From: CAZVRZ01 sp964629965
GTDB lineage: Bacteria; Chloroflexota; Anaerolineae; Anaerolineales; UBA4823
DNA: 52,300 nt
Direction: 5' to 3'
NCBI GenBank assembly: GCA_964629965.1
Contig: CAZVRZ010000018.1
Location: 1-52,300 of the forward strand
Each line of letters begins with the position of its first letter. Position 1 is the first letter of the stretch. Position numbers and translations under genes: made by a program. Shown piece by piece: positions 1 to 7,868 of the stretch. The notes under the pieces are model-generated. The model worked only from the letters and a program-made list of their open reading frames with translations. It ran no database searches and was not told where the DNA came from.

Positions 1-59
1 CCATCCGCGAAGGCGGTCTGACCGTCGGCGCTGGCGTTATTACTAAGATTTTAGCATGA
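1..59 (+). CDS. tuf: Elongation factor Tu, C-terminal end (partial)
   Basis: The first 59 bases read in frame from base 3 as IREGGLTVGAGVITKILA followed by TGA at 57-59. This is the characteristic end of EF-Tu domain 3. Only the last 18 codons are in the window. EF-Tu delivers aminoacyl-tRNA to the ribosome. Its place 12 bases before rpsJ is the common str-to-S10 junction, so the ribosomal genes downstream are probably also read from a promoter outside the window. Confidence 0.93.
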   Translation, partial: IREGGLTVGAGVITKILA

Positions 60-71
60 CCAAGGTGAAGA

Positions 72-380
72 ATGGCTAAACAGAAGATTCGCATCCGTCT
101 TAAGGCGTACGATCATCGAGTTTTAGATCAATCAGCCAAGCGCATTGTCGAAACTGCCGAGCGAACGGGTGCTCGTGTGGTAGGTCCAGTACCGCTGCCG
201 ACTAAAATTGAGCGGTTCACGGTTCGTCGTTCAGCTTTTATTGATAAAGACTCTCATGAGCACTTTGAAATTCGCACCCACAATCGTTTGATTGATGTTT
301 TGGATCCAGACTCCAAGACAATTGATATGCTGATGCGGTTGAATCTGCCAGCAGGTGTTGATATCGAAATTAAGATCTAG
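72..380 (+). CDS. rpsJ: 30S ribosomal protein S10
   Basis: The 102-residue product matches S10 over its whole length. It has the N-terminal KIRIRLKAYDHRVLD, the central GPVPLPTKIERFTVRRS loop and the EIRTHNRLIDVLDP segment. S10 is a 30S head protein and also the NusE antitermination factor. An AAGGTGAAG Shine-Dalgarno lies just before the ATG. It is the first gene of the S10 cluster, but a 223-base spacer separates it from rplC, unlike the tight packing further on. Confidence 0.98.
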   Translation: MAKQKIRIRLKAYDHRVLDQSAKRIVETAERTGARVVGPVPLPTKIERFTVRRSAFIDKDSHEHFEIRTHNRLIDVLDPDSKTIDMLMRLNLPAGVDIEIKI

Positions 381-603
381 GAAGCGTTTGAATGAGTTGG
401 TATCATGCGATTGTTGCGTGCTGCCAGGAAGTTAATAAATAAATAGTTTCAAGTAAGATAACAGTGCAAGAGCGGCTCTGTACGCGAACGTGATGATCCC
501 TCTGTATTGCGGCAGGCAAGCTGACTGTACTGTTTTAGGGATGATGCAACCAAGCCCAGGTTGACAGTCCCGCATATTATGAACATTAGGAGAAAATGGA
601 GAT
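381..603 (+). other. Untranslated spacer between rpsJ and rplC
   Basis: This 223-base gap is the longest non-coding stretch in the ribosomal block. I see no credible ORF in it; the minus-strand frames are shadows. A TTGACA lies at 561-566, but the best hexamer 17 bases downstream is only CATTAG (584-589), so a promoter is not convincing. AGGAG at 588-592 and GGAG at 598-601 precede the rplC ATG. An autoregulatory leader for L3 or L4 is possible by position, but no known r-protein leader structure was recognised. Confidence 0.5.
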
Positions 604-1230
604 ATGAAAGGGCTGATTGGTAAGAAAATCGGCATGACCCAGATTTTCGATGATGATGGCCGCGCACTGGTGGTCACCTTGATCGAAGCTGGGCCTTGCT
701 ATGTCACCCAAATACGTTTGCCCGAAAAAGATGGTTATTCGGCAGTGCAATTGGGTTATAATGAGGTTAAGCCAAAGCACCTCACTGGTGGTCAATTGGG
801 GCATCTAAAGCGCAACAATTTATCTCCGTTGCGCTTTTTGCGCGAGTTCCGTGTCAAGAATCCTGAGCTTAAGGAAGGCGACAAGGTAACGGTGGAGAGC
901 TTCCAGGTTGGCGATCACGTCGATGTGGCGGGCACAAGCAAAGGTAAGGGTTTCCAAGGCGGCGTGAAACGGTATCATTTCCGAGGCGGCCCCAAAACCC
1001 ACGGTCAATCTGATCGTTGGCGAGCTCCGGGTTCACGCGGCTCAACGACAACCCCTGGTCGCGTCTATAAGGGCGCACGCGGCCCAGGTCATATGGGATC
1101 GGATCAGGTCACCACTCAAAACATTAAAGTTGTCATGGTTGATGCCGAGCGTAATGTCTTGGGTGTGAATGGCGCTGTACCCGGTTCGAAGGGCAGCCTG
1201 GTTATCATAAAAGAAGCCAGGAAGCAGTAG
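604..1230 (+). CDS. rplC: 50S ribosomal protein L3
   Basis: The 208-residue product begins MKGLIGKKIGMTQIFDDDG, the standard L3 start. It carries the long basic central loop (around residues 120-165) with HGQSDRWRAPGSRGSTTTPGR and GHMGSDQVTTQN, which reaches toward the peptidyl transferase centre. L3 is an early assembly protein of the large subunit. It starts after the spacer with rpsJ and is followed 30 bases later by rplD. Confidence 0.98.
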   Translation: MKGLIGKKIGMTQIFDDDGRALVVTLIEAGPCYVTQIRLPEKDGYSAVQLGYNEVKPKHLTGGQLGHLKRNNLSPLRFLREFRVKNPELKEGDKVTVESFQVGDHVDVAGTSKGKGFQGGVKRYHFRGGPKTHGQSDRWRAPGSRGSTTTPGRVYKGARGPGHMGSDQVTTQNIKVVMVDAERNVLGVNGAVPGSKGSLVIIKEARKQ

Positions 1231-1260
1231 CCAATTCTCTCTCAAGTGGAGCGATAAGAC

Positions 1261-1890
1261 ATGGAAGTAGATGTTTTCAATATGGAAGGCCAGAAGGTCA
1301 AGACGGTTGAATTGCCCGCCAAGATCTTTGATGCCCAGATAAATGTAGATTTGATGCACCAGGCTTATACACGCCAGATGGCAAATGCGCGCCTGGGAAC
1401 GCACAAGACAAAGGGCCGCAGCGAGGTATCAGGCGGCGGCCGCAAACCATGGCGCCAAAAGGGTACAGGTCGTGCTCGCCAGGGATCCACTCGATCTGCG
1501 CAATGGGTTGGCGGTGGCAAGGTGCATACACCTAAACCGCGTGATTACGAGCAGAAGATGCCTCGTAAAATGCGTTGTGCAGCCTTGCGATCGGCTCTTT
1601 CAGTCAAAGCATCAGAAAGTGGTATTGTAGTGCTGGACGAACTCAAATTGGCGGAGCCCAAGACGAAGCTAATGGCTCAGGCGCTCAATCGCCTGGTTGG
1701 GGATGCTTCTGCCCTGGTTCTTATCCCGCATAAAACCGTTTCTTACGATGAGGTTGTGCGGTCAGCCAATAACCTGGCAGATGCGAAGACCCTGCTGGCA
1801 AACTATTTGAATATCCGTGATCTGTTGAGCTACGATAAAGTTGTTCTTCCGCTCGAAGCTCTGGATGTTCTGCAATCTTATTTAGGATAG
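1261..1890 (+). CDS. rplD: 50S ribosomal protein L4
   Basis: The 209-residue protein has the L4 extended loop (about residues 45-95) with KTKGRSEVSGGGRKPWRQKG, GTGRARQGSTRS and WVGGGKVHTPKPRDY, which lines the exit tunnel. The C-terminal half holds the globular ALSVKASESGIVVLDEL region. In gamma-proteobacteria L4 represses its own S10 operon. Whether that holds here cannot be read from the sequence. It lies between rplC and rplW in the usual order. Confidence 0.97.
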   Translation: MEVDVFNMEGQKVKTVELPAKIFDAQINVDLMHQAYTRQMANARLGTHKTKGRSEVSGGGRKPWRQKGTGRARQGSTRSAQWVGGGKVHTPKPRDYEQKMPRKMRCAALRSALSVKASESGIVVLDELKLAEPKTKLMAQALNRLVGDASALVLIPHKTVSYDEVVRSANNLADAKTLLANYLNIRDLLSYDKVVLPLEALDVLQSYLG

Positions 1891-1903
1891 AGAGGAGGCT
1901 GAA

Positions 1904-2206
1904 ATGTCTACAATTCACGATGTTCTCTGCCGTCCGATCATCACCGAGAAAACCAACTACCAGAATGCTGATCTTCATCAATATGTGTTCGAAGTGACGC
2001 TAGACGCCACCAAAACCCTGGTGAAAGACGCGGTTGAAACTCTTTTCGATGTGAAGGTGCTACGCGTCAATATGATCAATGTTCCTATGAAACGTGTGAG
2101 ACGTTGGCGAAACCGTCGCCTGGCAACTCGCCGTGGTGATTATAAAAAAGCAATTGTTACCCTGGCCCCGGGTGACTCCATTGAAACCTTTGAAGGGGTG
2201 AAGTAA
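1904..2206 (+). CDS. rplW: 50S ribosomal protein L23
   Basis: The 100-residue product has the L23 signature RPIITEKTNYQNAD near the N-terminus and the loop ending KRVRRWRNRRLATRRGDYKKAIVTLAPGD. L23 sits at the tunnel exit and docks trigger factor and SRP. A strong AGAGGAGG Shine-Dalgarno precedes the ATG. Its TAA stop shares its last A with the rplB ATG at 2206, indicating translational coupling. Confidence 0.97.
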   Translation: MSTIHDVLCRPIITEKTNYQNADLHQYVFEVTLDATKTLVKDAVETLFDVKVLRVNMINVPMKRVRRWRNRRLATRRGDYKKAIVTLAPGDSIETFEGVK

Positions 2207-3042
2207 TGGCTGTTAAAACTTATAAACCAGTAACACCCAGTCTGCGTGGAATGACCGGGTATACTTTTGAAGAAATCACTAAATCGACGCCAGAGCGATC
2301 TTTGTTGGTGGCTCGGCGGGGTCATGGTGGTCGCAACCTATATGGCAAAGTAACCGTTCGCCATCGTGGTGGAGGCGTTCGTCGCAATATCCGCATTGTG
2401 GATTTCAAGCGCGATAAGCGTGATATTCCGGCGAAAGTGGCTGCGATTGAATATGATCCGAACCGCACTGCGCGCCTGGCGTTGCTATATTATGTGGATG
2501 GCGAAAAGCGCTACATTATTGCACCTTTGGATCTAAAGGTGGGAGATGTAGTTATGGCTGGCGCCAATGCGGAATTACGCCCTGGCAACAACCTGCCCAT
2601 TGCCAATATCCCTGTCGGCACTTTGGTTCATAATATTGAACTGAAAGAAGGCCGCGGCGGTCAGTTGGTGCGGGCTGCAGGCAGCGCTGCGCAACTCCTG
2701 GCAAAAGAAGGCGACTATGCTCAGATTCGTATGCCTTCGGGAGAGGTTCGCCTGGTTCGCCAGACTTGCTATGTCACGGTCGGTCAGGTTGGCAATCTCG
2801 ATCACAAAAATATCAAGCTGGGAAAAGCCGGCCGCAAACGTCATCTAGGTTTTCGTCCGGCCGTGCGTGGTTCTGCAATGTCTCCACGCGATCACCCGCA
2901 TGGTGGTGGTGAAGGTCGCCAGCCGATCGGTATGCCTGGGCCTAAAACCCCCTGGGGCAAACCGACCTTGGGGTATAAGACCCGCAAGAATAAGCGAACG
3001 GATCAGTACATTGTGCGCCGTCGTGGTAAGTCACGTCGGTAA
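2206..3042 (+). CDS. rplB: 50S ribosomal protein L2
   Basis: The 278-residue product is full-length L2. It shows the N-terminal GRNNxG-type region (ARRGHGGRNLYGKVTVRHRGGG), the SH3-like middle and the C-terminal MSPRDHPHGGGEGRQPIG. His230 in that motif corresponds to the conserved histidine near the peptidyl transferase centre. The very basic tail KTRKNKRTDQYIVRRRGKS is typical. The start codon overlaps the rplW stop by one base. Confidence 0.98.
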   Translation: MAVKTYKPVTPSLRGMTGYTFEEITKSTPERSLLVARRGHGGRNLYGKVTVRHRGGGVRRNIRIVDFKRDKRDIPAKVAAIEYDPNRTARLALLYYVDGEKRYIIAPLDLKVGDVVMAGANAELRPGNNLPIANIPVGTLVHNIELKEGRGGQLVRAAGSAAQLLAKEGDYAQIRMPSGEVRLVRQTCYVTVGQVGNLDHKNIKLGKAGRKRHLGFRPAVRGSAMSPRDHPHGGGEGRQPIGMPGPKTPWGKPTLGYKTRKNKRTDQYIVRRRGKSRR

Positions 3043-3082
3043 TCGTGAAGCGATGATACACGAACAAGGTTGGAGTTAGTAT

Positions 3083-3361
3083 ATGGGACGATCTCTAAAG
3101 AAGGGGCCCTTTGTTGCCCCAAAACTATTGAAGAAAATTGAAGCCATGAACGAACGCGGCGAGAAAAAGGTTCTTCGTACCTGGAGCCGGGCCAGCACCA
3201 TTTTCCCTCAGATGGTAGGGCATACGATTGCAGTTCATGACGGAAGACGCCATGTTCCTATCTATGTTACTGAGAACATGGTTGGACACCGGTTGGGCGA
3301 GTTTGCCCCAACCCGAACCTTCCGAGGTCATCTTTCTGAGAGAAAGGTCAAGAAGGAGTAA
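3083..3361 (+). CDS. rpsS: 30S ribosomal protein S19
   Basis: The 92-residue product begins MGRSLKKGPFVAPKLLKKI. It contains the S19 signature segment WSRASTIFPQMVGHTIAVHDGR and GEFAPTRTFRGH. S19 sits in the 30S head and contacts S13 and the A-site finger. TTGGAG precedes the ATG by a normal spacing. A 40-base spacer separates it from rplB, and rplV follows after three bases. Confidence 0.97.
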   Translation: MGRSLKKGPFVAPKLLKKIEAMNERGEKKVLRTWSRASTIFPQMVGHTIAVHDGRRHVPIYVTENMVGHRLGEFAPTRTFRGHLSERKVKKE

Positions 3362-3364
3362 ACC

Positions 3365-3709
3365 ATGGCAGGAGAAGATATTCGCGCTTATGCTCATAAT
3401 GTTTCTATCTCTGCTCAGAAAGTTCGCCTTGTGATCGATATGGTGCGTGGCAAGGATGTCACTGAGGCCCTGAGCCTGTTGAAATTCGTAACAAATTCTG
3501 CCGCTAAGCCCGTTTATAAGCTGTTAGCCTCTGCGATGGCAAATGGTGAAGAGAATTTTGGGGTTAGCCGGGATGGCCTCTATGTGTATAAAATAAATGC
3601 TGATGAAGCTCCCACTCGTCGTTGGCGCCGGTTTGGCGCCCGTGGTCGCTTCAAACCCTGGCTGCGTCGCTCTTCGCATGTCACTGTGATCCTGCGCGAA
3701 CGGCAGTAA
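3365..3709 (+). CDS. rplV: 50S ribosomal protein L22
   Basis: The 114-residue product shows the L22 N-terminal fold (AHNVSISAQKVRLVIDMVRGK) and the beta-hairpin end ADEAPTRRWRRFGARGRFKPW followed by RSSHVTVILRER. The hairpin lines the exit tunnel and is where macrolide-resistance changes usually occur. It follows rpsS by three bases and leads into rpsC after a GAGAGGAG Shine-Dalgarno. Confidence 0.97.
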   Translation: MAGEDIRAYAHNVSISAQKVRLVIDMVRGKDVTEALSLLKFVTNSAAKPVYKLLASAMANGEENFGVSRDGLYVYKINADEAPTRRWRRFGARGRFKPWLRRSSHVTVILRERQ

Positions 3710-3725
3710 AGAGAGAGGAGATATT

Positions 3726-4403
3726 ATGGGCCGTAAAGTTCATCCGATTGGTTATCGTTTGGGGATCAACAAAACCTGGGAAGGTCGTTGGTTTGCTGAG
3801 GGTGAGGATTATGTCACTCAGCTTCACCAGGATTTTGCCATTCGTGCTTTGGTTCGAAAAGATGCTCCACGAGCTGGTGTTTCTCGTATCGAGGTCGAGC
3901 GCTTTCCTGGCAAGGTTAAGGTGATTGTTCACACTGCCAAGCCCGGCGTTCTGATCGGCCGGAAAGGCGAGAGCGTTAAGAAGATGCGCACCAGCCTGGA
4001 ACAACTAGTAGGTAAGAAAATTGATCTTGAGATCAAGGAAATCAAGTACCCTGATTTAGATGCTTACCTGGTTGCCCACAACATTGCTGAGCAGCTCGAG
4101 CGCCGCATTAGCTACCAGCGCGCCATGAAGCGTGCGATGCAGCAAGCGATGCGCCAGGGCGCGGAGGGTGTGCGTGTAGAGGTGGGTGGCCGTTTGGGCG
4201 GCGCTGAGATGGCGCGCGCGGTCAATATGCGTGAGGGACGTGTTCCTCGGCAGACGCTGCGGGCAGACATCGATTTTCACCAGACTGAAGCTCTGACCTC
4301 TTATGGTCAGATTGGCGTAAAGGTCTGGATTTATCGTGGCGAAAAACTGCTTGAGGTAGAAGAACAAGTTGAACCTACCGAAGGCGTTTACGTGAGCGAG
4401 TAG
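3726..4403 (+). CDS. rpsC: 30S ribosomal protein S3
   Basis: The 225-residue product starts MGRKVHPIGYRLGINKTWEGRWF. It contains a KH domain with GRKG in GVLIGRKGESVKKMR (about residues 77-91). The C-terminal domain has GGRLGGAEMARA and REGRVPRQTLRADID. S3 forms part of the mRNA entry channel. The length is normal for bacteria, and rplP follows after 13 bases. Confidence 0.97.
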   Translation: MGRKVHPIGYRLGINKTWEGRWFAEGEDYVTQLHQDFAIRALVRKDAPRAGVSRIEVERFPGKVKVIVHTAKPGVLIGRKGESVKKMRTSLEQLVGKKIDLEIKEIKYPDLDAYLVAHNIAEQLERRISYQRAMKRAMQQAMRQGAEGVRVEVGGRLGGAEMARAVNMREGRVPRQTLRADIDFHQTEALTSYGQIGVKVWIYRGEKLLEVEEQVEPTEGVYVSE

Positions 4404-4416
4404 ATAGAGGTGCCAA

Positions 4417-4848
4417 ATGTTAATGCCGAAGCGTGTTAAGTATAGAAAAGTGATGCGCGGCCGTATGAAGGGCAAGGCGAGCCGTGGAGCCGAAGTTCAT
4501 TTCGGTGAATTTGGCTTGCAGGCTCTCGAACCCGGTTGGGTTACTGCCAGGCAGCTTGAAGCTGCCCGTCGCGCAATTGTCCGTGGCATGCGCCGCCGTG
4601 GAAAGATCTGGATTCGTGTTTTTCCAGATAAGCCTGTGACCCAAAAAGCAGCAGAAACGCGTATGGGTAAAGGTAAAGGTAATGTTGAATTCTGGGTTGT
4701 CGTGATTAAACCAGGCCGGATTATGTTCGAAATCGGCGGTGGTTTGCCAGAAGATATTGCCCGTGAAGCTTTGCGCCTGGCGCAATATAAATTGAACATC
4801 CGAACGAAGATCGTGGCCCGCTACGATCGTATCGGAGGTGAATCATGA
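4417..4848 (+). CDS. rplP: 50S ribosomal protein L16
   Basis: The product (143 residues from the first ATG) has the L16 core: KRVKYRKVMRGRMKGKASRG, then FGEFGLQALEPGWVTARQLEAAR and RMGKGKGNVEFWVVVIKPGR. L16 binds near the A-site tRNA. Two start codons are possible, 4417 and 4423, in MLMPKR. The AGAGGTG at 4405-4411 suits 4417 better. The last codons overlap the rpmC start by four bases. Confidence 0.96.
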   Translation: MLMPKRVKYRKVMRGRMKGKASRGAEVHFGEFGLQALEPGWVTARQLEAARRAIVRGMRRRGKIWIRVFPDKPVTQKAAETRMGKGKGNVEFWVVVIKPGRIMFEIGGGLPEDIAREALRLAQYKLNIRTKIVARYDRIGGES

Positions 4849-5057
4849 AGGTGAGCGAAATTCGAAATCTACCGACCGATGCTCTGCGTATCCGGCTGGT
4901 TGATACCAAAGAAGAATTCATGAAACTGCGTTTTCAGCAGGCTACGGGTGAGCTCACTGACACCTCACGTCTGCGTCAAATCCGTCGCGATATTGCGCGT
5001 ATGGTCACCGTGTTGACTGAGCGCTCCCGCGAGGCGAATACGGAAGGTGAAGCATGA
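4845..5057 (+). CDS. rpmC: 50S ribosomal protein L29
   Basis: The 70-residue, mostly helical product reads MKVSEIRNLPTDALRIRLVDTKEEF, then KLRFQQATGEL and LRQIRRDIARMVTVL. This is the standard two-helix L29 pattern. L29 sits beside L23 at the tunnel exit. It is coupled by ATGA-type overlaps to rplP upstream and rpsQ downstream. A GGAGGTGA Shine-Dalgarno lies inside the rplP end. Confidence 0.96.
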   Translation: MKVSEIRNLPTDALRIRLVDTKEEFMKLRFQQATGELTDTSRLRQIRRDIARMVTVLTERSREANTEGEA

Positions 5058-5326
5058 CAACTCGCCGAAAGTTAATCGGTTATGTTACCAGCAATCAAAT
5101 GCAAAAAACAGTGGTTGTGGAAGTCTCACGTACTTTCCAACATCGTTTTTACAAGAAGACCGTTCACAGCCGCAAACGTCTGATGGCTCACGACGAGTTG
5201 GACTGCCAGGTTGGCGACCAGGTTTGCATTATCGAGAGTCAGCCGTTGTCTCGTCGCAAGCGCTGGGTAGTCACCGAAATCCTCCGGCACACTATTGCCG
5301 TTGGCGAAGAAAAGTTGGAGGTTTAG
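5054..5326 (+). CDS. rpsQ: 30S ribosomal protein S17
   Basis: The 90-residue product has the S17 OB-fold pattern: RRKLIGYVTSNQMQKTVVVEVSR, HPxYKK-type FYKKTVHSRKRLMAHDE, and CQVGDQVCIIESQPLSRRKRW. S17 is a primary 16S rRNA binder. The ATG overlaps the rpmC stop by four bases, and rplN begins three bases after its stop. Confidence 0.97.
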   Translation: MTTRRKLIGYVTSNQMQKTVVVEVSRTFQHRFYKKTVHSRKRLMAHDELDCQVGDQVCIIESQPLSRRKRWVVTEILRHTIAVGEEKLEV

Positions 5327-5328
5327 CG

Positions 5329-5700
5329 ATGATCCAGCAGGAAACTCGTGTAGTTGTAGCAGACAATACCGGCGCCCGCGAATTGCTGGTGATCCAGGTG
5401 CGCGGCGGCTCCCGTCGCCGATACGGCAGCATTGGTGATGTGGTGGTGGCAACCGTCAAGGAAGCCACACCGCAAGGCTCTGTCAAGAAGAGTGATATTG
5501 TGCGAGCAGTGATTGTGCGTTGTGCTAAGCAATGGCGGCGCGACGATGGCTCTTACATTCGCTTTGATGATAACGCTGCTGTGATTTTAGATGCCGATGG
5601 TAAAAATCCTAAGGGGACGCGTATCTTTGGCCCCGTTGCTCGTGAGCTGCGAGAAAAGGGATTTATGAAGATAGTTTCGTTAGCCCCCGAAGTTCTCTAG
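5329..5700 (+). CDS. rplN: 50S ribosomal protein L14
   Basis: The 123-residue product begins MIQQETRVVVADNTGARELL, the canonical L14 N-terminus. It contains the GDVVVATVKEA and NAAVILDADGKNPKGTRIFGPVARELR segments. The frame stays open far upstream through rpsQ, but the ATG at 5329 is correct because it gives the family length and is preceded by GGAGG (5317-5321). L14 forms an intersubunit bridge. rplX follows after 24 bases. Confidence 0.97.
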   Translation: MIQQETRVVVADNTGARELLVIQVRGGSRRRYGSIGDVVVATVKEATPQGSVKKSDIVRAVIVRCAKQWRRDDGSYIRFDDNAAVILDADGKNPKGTRIFGPVARELREKGFMKIVSLAPEVL

Positions 5701-5724
5701 GGCTAATGGGCAGGAGCGATTACT

Positions 5725-6051
5725 GTGATTGTAAAAATTCGTAAAGGCGATACGGTTGAATTGATCAGTGGCCGCGGAGACGAGATTGGTAAGCGGGGCG
5801 AGGTGATCAAGGTTTTGCCGAAAGAACATCGGGTTGTGGTGCAGGGTATTAATCTCCGTAAGAAGCATCAACGCCAGGTTCAGACTCAAGGCCGCACCAT
5901 GACTCCCGGAATTATCGAGTTTGAAGCGCCAGTGGACATTTCAAATGTAATGTTGGTTTGCCCCAAATGTGACGAGGCGACCCGTGTACTAGTCAAGCGC
6001 GAGTCTGATGATGCACAGCGGGTTTGTAAAAACTGCGGTGCATTCATCTAA
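5725..6051 (+). CDS. rplX: 50S ribosomal protein L24, form with C-terminal zinc ribbon
   Basis: The 108-residue product starts at GTG with an AGGAG upstream. It has the KOW-type N-terminus IRKGDTVELISGRGDEIGKRGEVIKVLP. The C-terminal part carries VCPKCDEATRVLVKRESDDA and CKNCGAFI, a pair of CxxC motifs that probably bind zinc. Many bacterial L24 proteins have this ribbon, while Bacillus-type L24 lacks it. L24 starts 50S assembly on 23S domain I. Confidence 0.96.
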   Translation: MIVKIRKGDTVELISGRGDEIGKRGEVIKVLPKEHRVVVQGINLRKKHQRQVQTQGRTMTPGIIEFEAPVDISNVMLVCPKCDEATRVLVKRESDDAQRVCKNCGAFI

Positions 6052-6070
6052 GGCTGGCAGGAGCGAAGAA

Positions 6071-6619
6071 ATGATTCAGATGAAAGAACGTTATACGAAT
6101 GAAGTGGCGCCGGCTCTTTTCAAGGAGCTACAGCTTGAAAATGTTATGCAGGTGCCGCGCATTGCGAAAGTGATCTTGAACATCGGCGTTGGCGAAGCTC
6201 TGGATAATGCCAAAGCTTTGGACGCTGCAGTTGGCGATCTTATCAAGATCACCGGGCAAAAACCGGTTATTACCAAGGCGCGCAAAAGCATCGCGAATTT
6301 CAAGTTGCGCGAAGGACGCGCCATTGGAGTGAAAGTCACACTTCGCGGAGAACGCATGTGGTCCTTTTTGGATCGTTTGATGAATGTTGCGTTGCCGCGT
6401 GTGCGTGATTTTAGAGGTATTTCTGCGGACGCTTTTGATGGCCGCGGTAATTACACCCTTGGTCTGCGGGAACAACTGGTGTTCCCAGAGATCGAATATG
6501 ACAAGATTGATAAAGTGCGTGGCCTGGAAATATCCATTGTGACCACCGCTCGCACAGATGATCAAGCTCGGGCGTTGTTGGCAATGCTGGGAATGCCGTT
6601 CAGGAAGGATGGAGAGTAA
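6071..6619 (+). CDS. rplE: 50S ribosomal protein L5
   Basis: From the ATG at 6071 the product is 182 residues. It shows L5 landmarks: MQVPRIAKVILNIGVGEA, TGQKPVITKARKSIANFKLREG, GVKVTLRG and VALPRVRDFRGIS. The frame is open 21 codons further upstream, but that extension would run into rplX. CAGGAG at 6058-6063 fixes the start at 6071. L5 binds 5S rRNA and contacts P-site tRNA. The TAA stop overlaps the rpsN ATG by one base. Confidence 0.97.
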   Translation: MIQMKERYTNEVAPALFKELQLENVMQVPRIAKVILNIGVGEALDNAKALDAAVGDLIKITGQKPVITKARKSIANFKLREGRAIGVKVTLRGERMWSFLDRLMNVALPRVRDFRGISADAFDGRGNYTLGLREQLVFPEIEYDKIDKVRGLEISIVTTARTDDQARALLAMLGMPFRKDGE

Positions 6620-6801
6620 TGGCAAAAAAGTGCATGGAATATCGTGAAATGCGGCGAAAGTATGCAGTGCGTGTTCGAAACCGCTGTAAAGTTTGTGGTC
6701 GACCGCGTGGTTATATGCGCCGGTTTGGATTGTGCCGTATTTGCTTCCGTGAACTGGCATTGGAAGGCAAAATTCCGGGTGTCGTAAAATCGTCCTGGTA
6801 G
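6619..6801 (+). CDS. rpsN: 30S ribosomal protein S14, zinc-binding type Z
   Basis: The 60-residue short-form S14 carries CKVCGRPRGYMRRFGLCRICFRELA, shown here as its two parts: CKVC (residues 24-27) and CRIC (residues 39-42). These four cysteines coordinate zinc. The short length marks it as the C+ form, not the 100-residue zinc-free form. The ATG shares a base with the rplE stop. A zinc-free paralogue, if present, is not in this window. Confidence 0.96.
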   Translation: MAKKCMEYREMRRKYAVRVRNRCKVCGRPRGYMRRFGLCRICFRELALEGKIPGVVKSSW

Positions 6802-6821
6802 AATGGGCAGAGGAGTTCAAA

Positions 6822-7235
6822 ATGACTGTTAGTGATCCTATTGCTGATATGTTAACCCGGATGCGGAATGCCGTGTTGATTGGTCATAACATGGTTGCCA
6901 TCCCGAGTTCAAATGTTAAGGCGGCAATCGCCAAGATTCTGAAGGAAGAAGGCTATATTAGTGGTTTTGAAGTGGTAGATGGCCCCACTCCTGCTCAGAA
7001 AGTACTGCGGGTCCGCTTGAAGTATGTTGGCGAACGGCGCGATCGCCGTTCTGTGATCACGGGTTTGGAGCGCATCAGCCGCCCCGGTCGCCGTGTGTAT
7101 GCAGGCAAGCGTGAAATCCCGTGGGTTCTTTCGGGCCTGGGTGTTGCGATCCTGTCTACTCCAAAAGGCGTTATGACTGGTCAACGAGCTCGCCAATTGG
7201 GTGTAGGCGGTGAGGTTATCTGCAAAATCTGGTAA
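6822..7235 (+). CDS. rpsH: 30S ribosomal protein S8
   Basis: The 137-residue product starts MTVSDPIADMLTRMRNAVLIGH, the universal S8 N-terminus. It ends with RPGRRVYAGKREIPWVLSGLG and GVMTGQRARQLGVGGEVICKIW. A few extra residues in the middle (GPTPAQK and ERRDRRS region) make it slightly longer than the usual 130-133. S8 is a primary 16S binder and, in E. coli, the spc-operon repressor. GAGGAG precedes the start. An 82-base spacer follows. Confidence 0.97.
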   Translation: MTVSDPIADMLTRMRNAVLIGHNMVAIPSSNVKAAIAKILKEEGYISGFEVVDGPTPAQKVLRVRLKYVGERRDRRSVITGLERISRPGRRVYAGKREIPWVLSGLGVAILSTPKGVMTGQRARQLGVGGEVICKIW

Positions 7236-7317
7236 AGAGGTTGCTCGGGTTTGTTGATGAACGCTTCGAGAAAGAGCGCCGTTCACAAGCCTAGAGGAAC
7301 CACAGGAGGTTGTAACA

Positions 7318-7857
7318 GTGTCAAGAATTGGTCGCATGCCGGTAATCGTTCCGCCGGGAGTCGAAGTGGTAATAGATGGAACGCAAGTGCGGGTCAAAGG
7401 CCCAAAAGGCGAGTTGCAGTACACTTTCCCTGCAGAAGTAAATTTCTCCAAGGAAGGCCAGGAGATTCATGTCATTCGCCTGGCAGAAGACAAATTCAGC
7501 CGCTCACTACACGGATCCACGCGTGCCATCCTGAACAATATGGTGCACGGAGTACACCAAGGGTTCGAAAAAAGACTGGAAGTGAATGGTGTAGGTTATC
7601 GCGCTGAAATTGAAGGAAATAATCTGGTGTTGCACGTGGGTTATTCTCACCCTGTTAAGATAGAGCCTCCTTCGGGAATTTCTTTCAGCGTAGATGGGAA
7701 AACTCGCCAGATCACCGTAATGGGATTTGACAAACAGCAGGTAGGCCAGGTTGCTGCGAATATTCGTGAGGTGCGCCTGCCGGAGCCCTACCAGGGTAAA
7801 GGCATCAAATATCTGACTGAAAAGGTTCGCCGCAAGGCCGGAAAGACTGGGAAGTAA
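7318..7857 (+). CDS. rplF: 50S ribosomal protein L6
   Basis: The 179-residue product starts at GTG behind a strong AGGAGGT at 7304-7310. It begins MSRIGRMPVIVPPGVEVVIDG. It shows the two tandem L6 folds with GVHQGFEKRLEVNGVGYRAE in the first half and EPYQGKGIKYLTEKVRRKAGK at the end. The latter is the family signature. L6 sits near the sarcin-ricin loop. The 82 bases upstream of it hold no gene. Confidence 0.97.
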   Translation: MSRIGRMPVIVPPGVEVVIDGTQVRVKGPKGELQYTFPAEVNFSKEGQEIHVIRLAEDKFSRSLHGSTRAILNNMVHGVHQGFEKRLEVNGVGYRAEIEGNNLVLHVGYSHPVKIEPPSGISFSVDGKTRQITVMGFDKQQVGQVAANIREVRLPEPYQGKGIKYLTEKVRRKAGKTGK

Positions 7858-7868
7858 AGGTAAAGCCT

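Noticed and set aside
5047..5328. Long N-terminal extension of rplN
   Set aside because: The extension overlaps rpsQ in another frame. The ATG at 5329 with GGAGG gives the normal L14 length.
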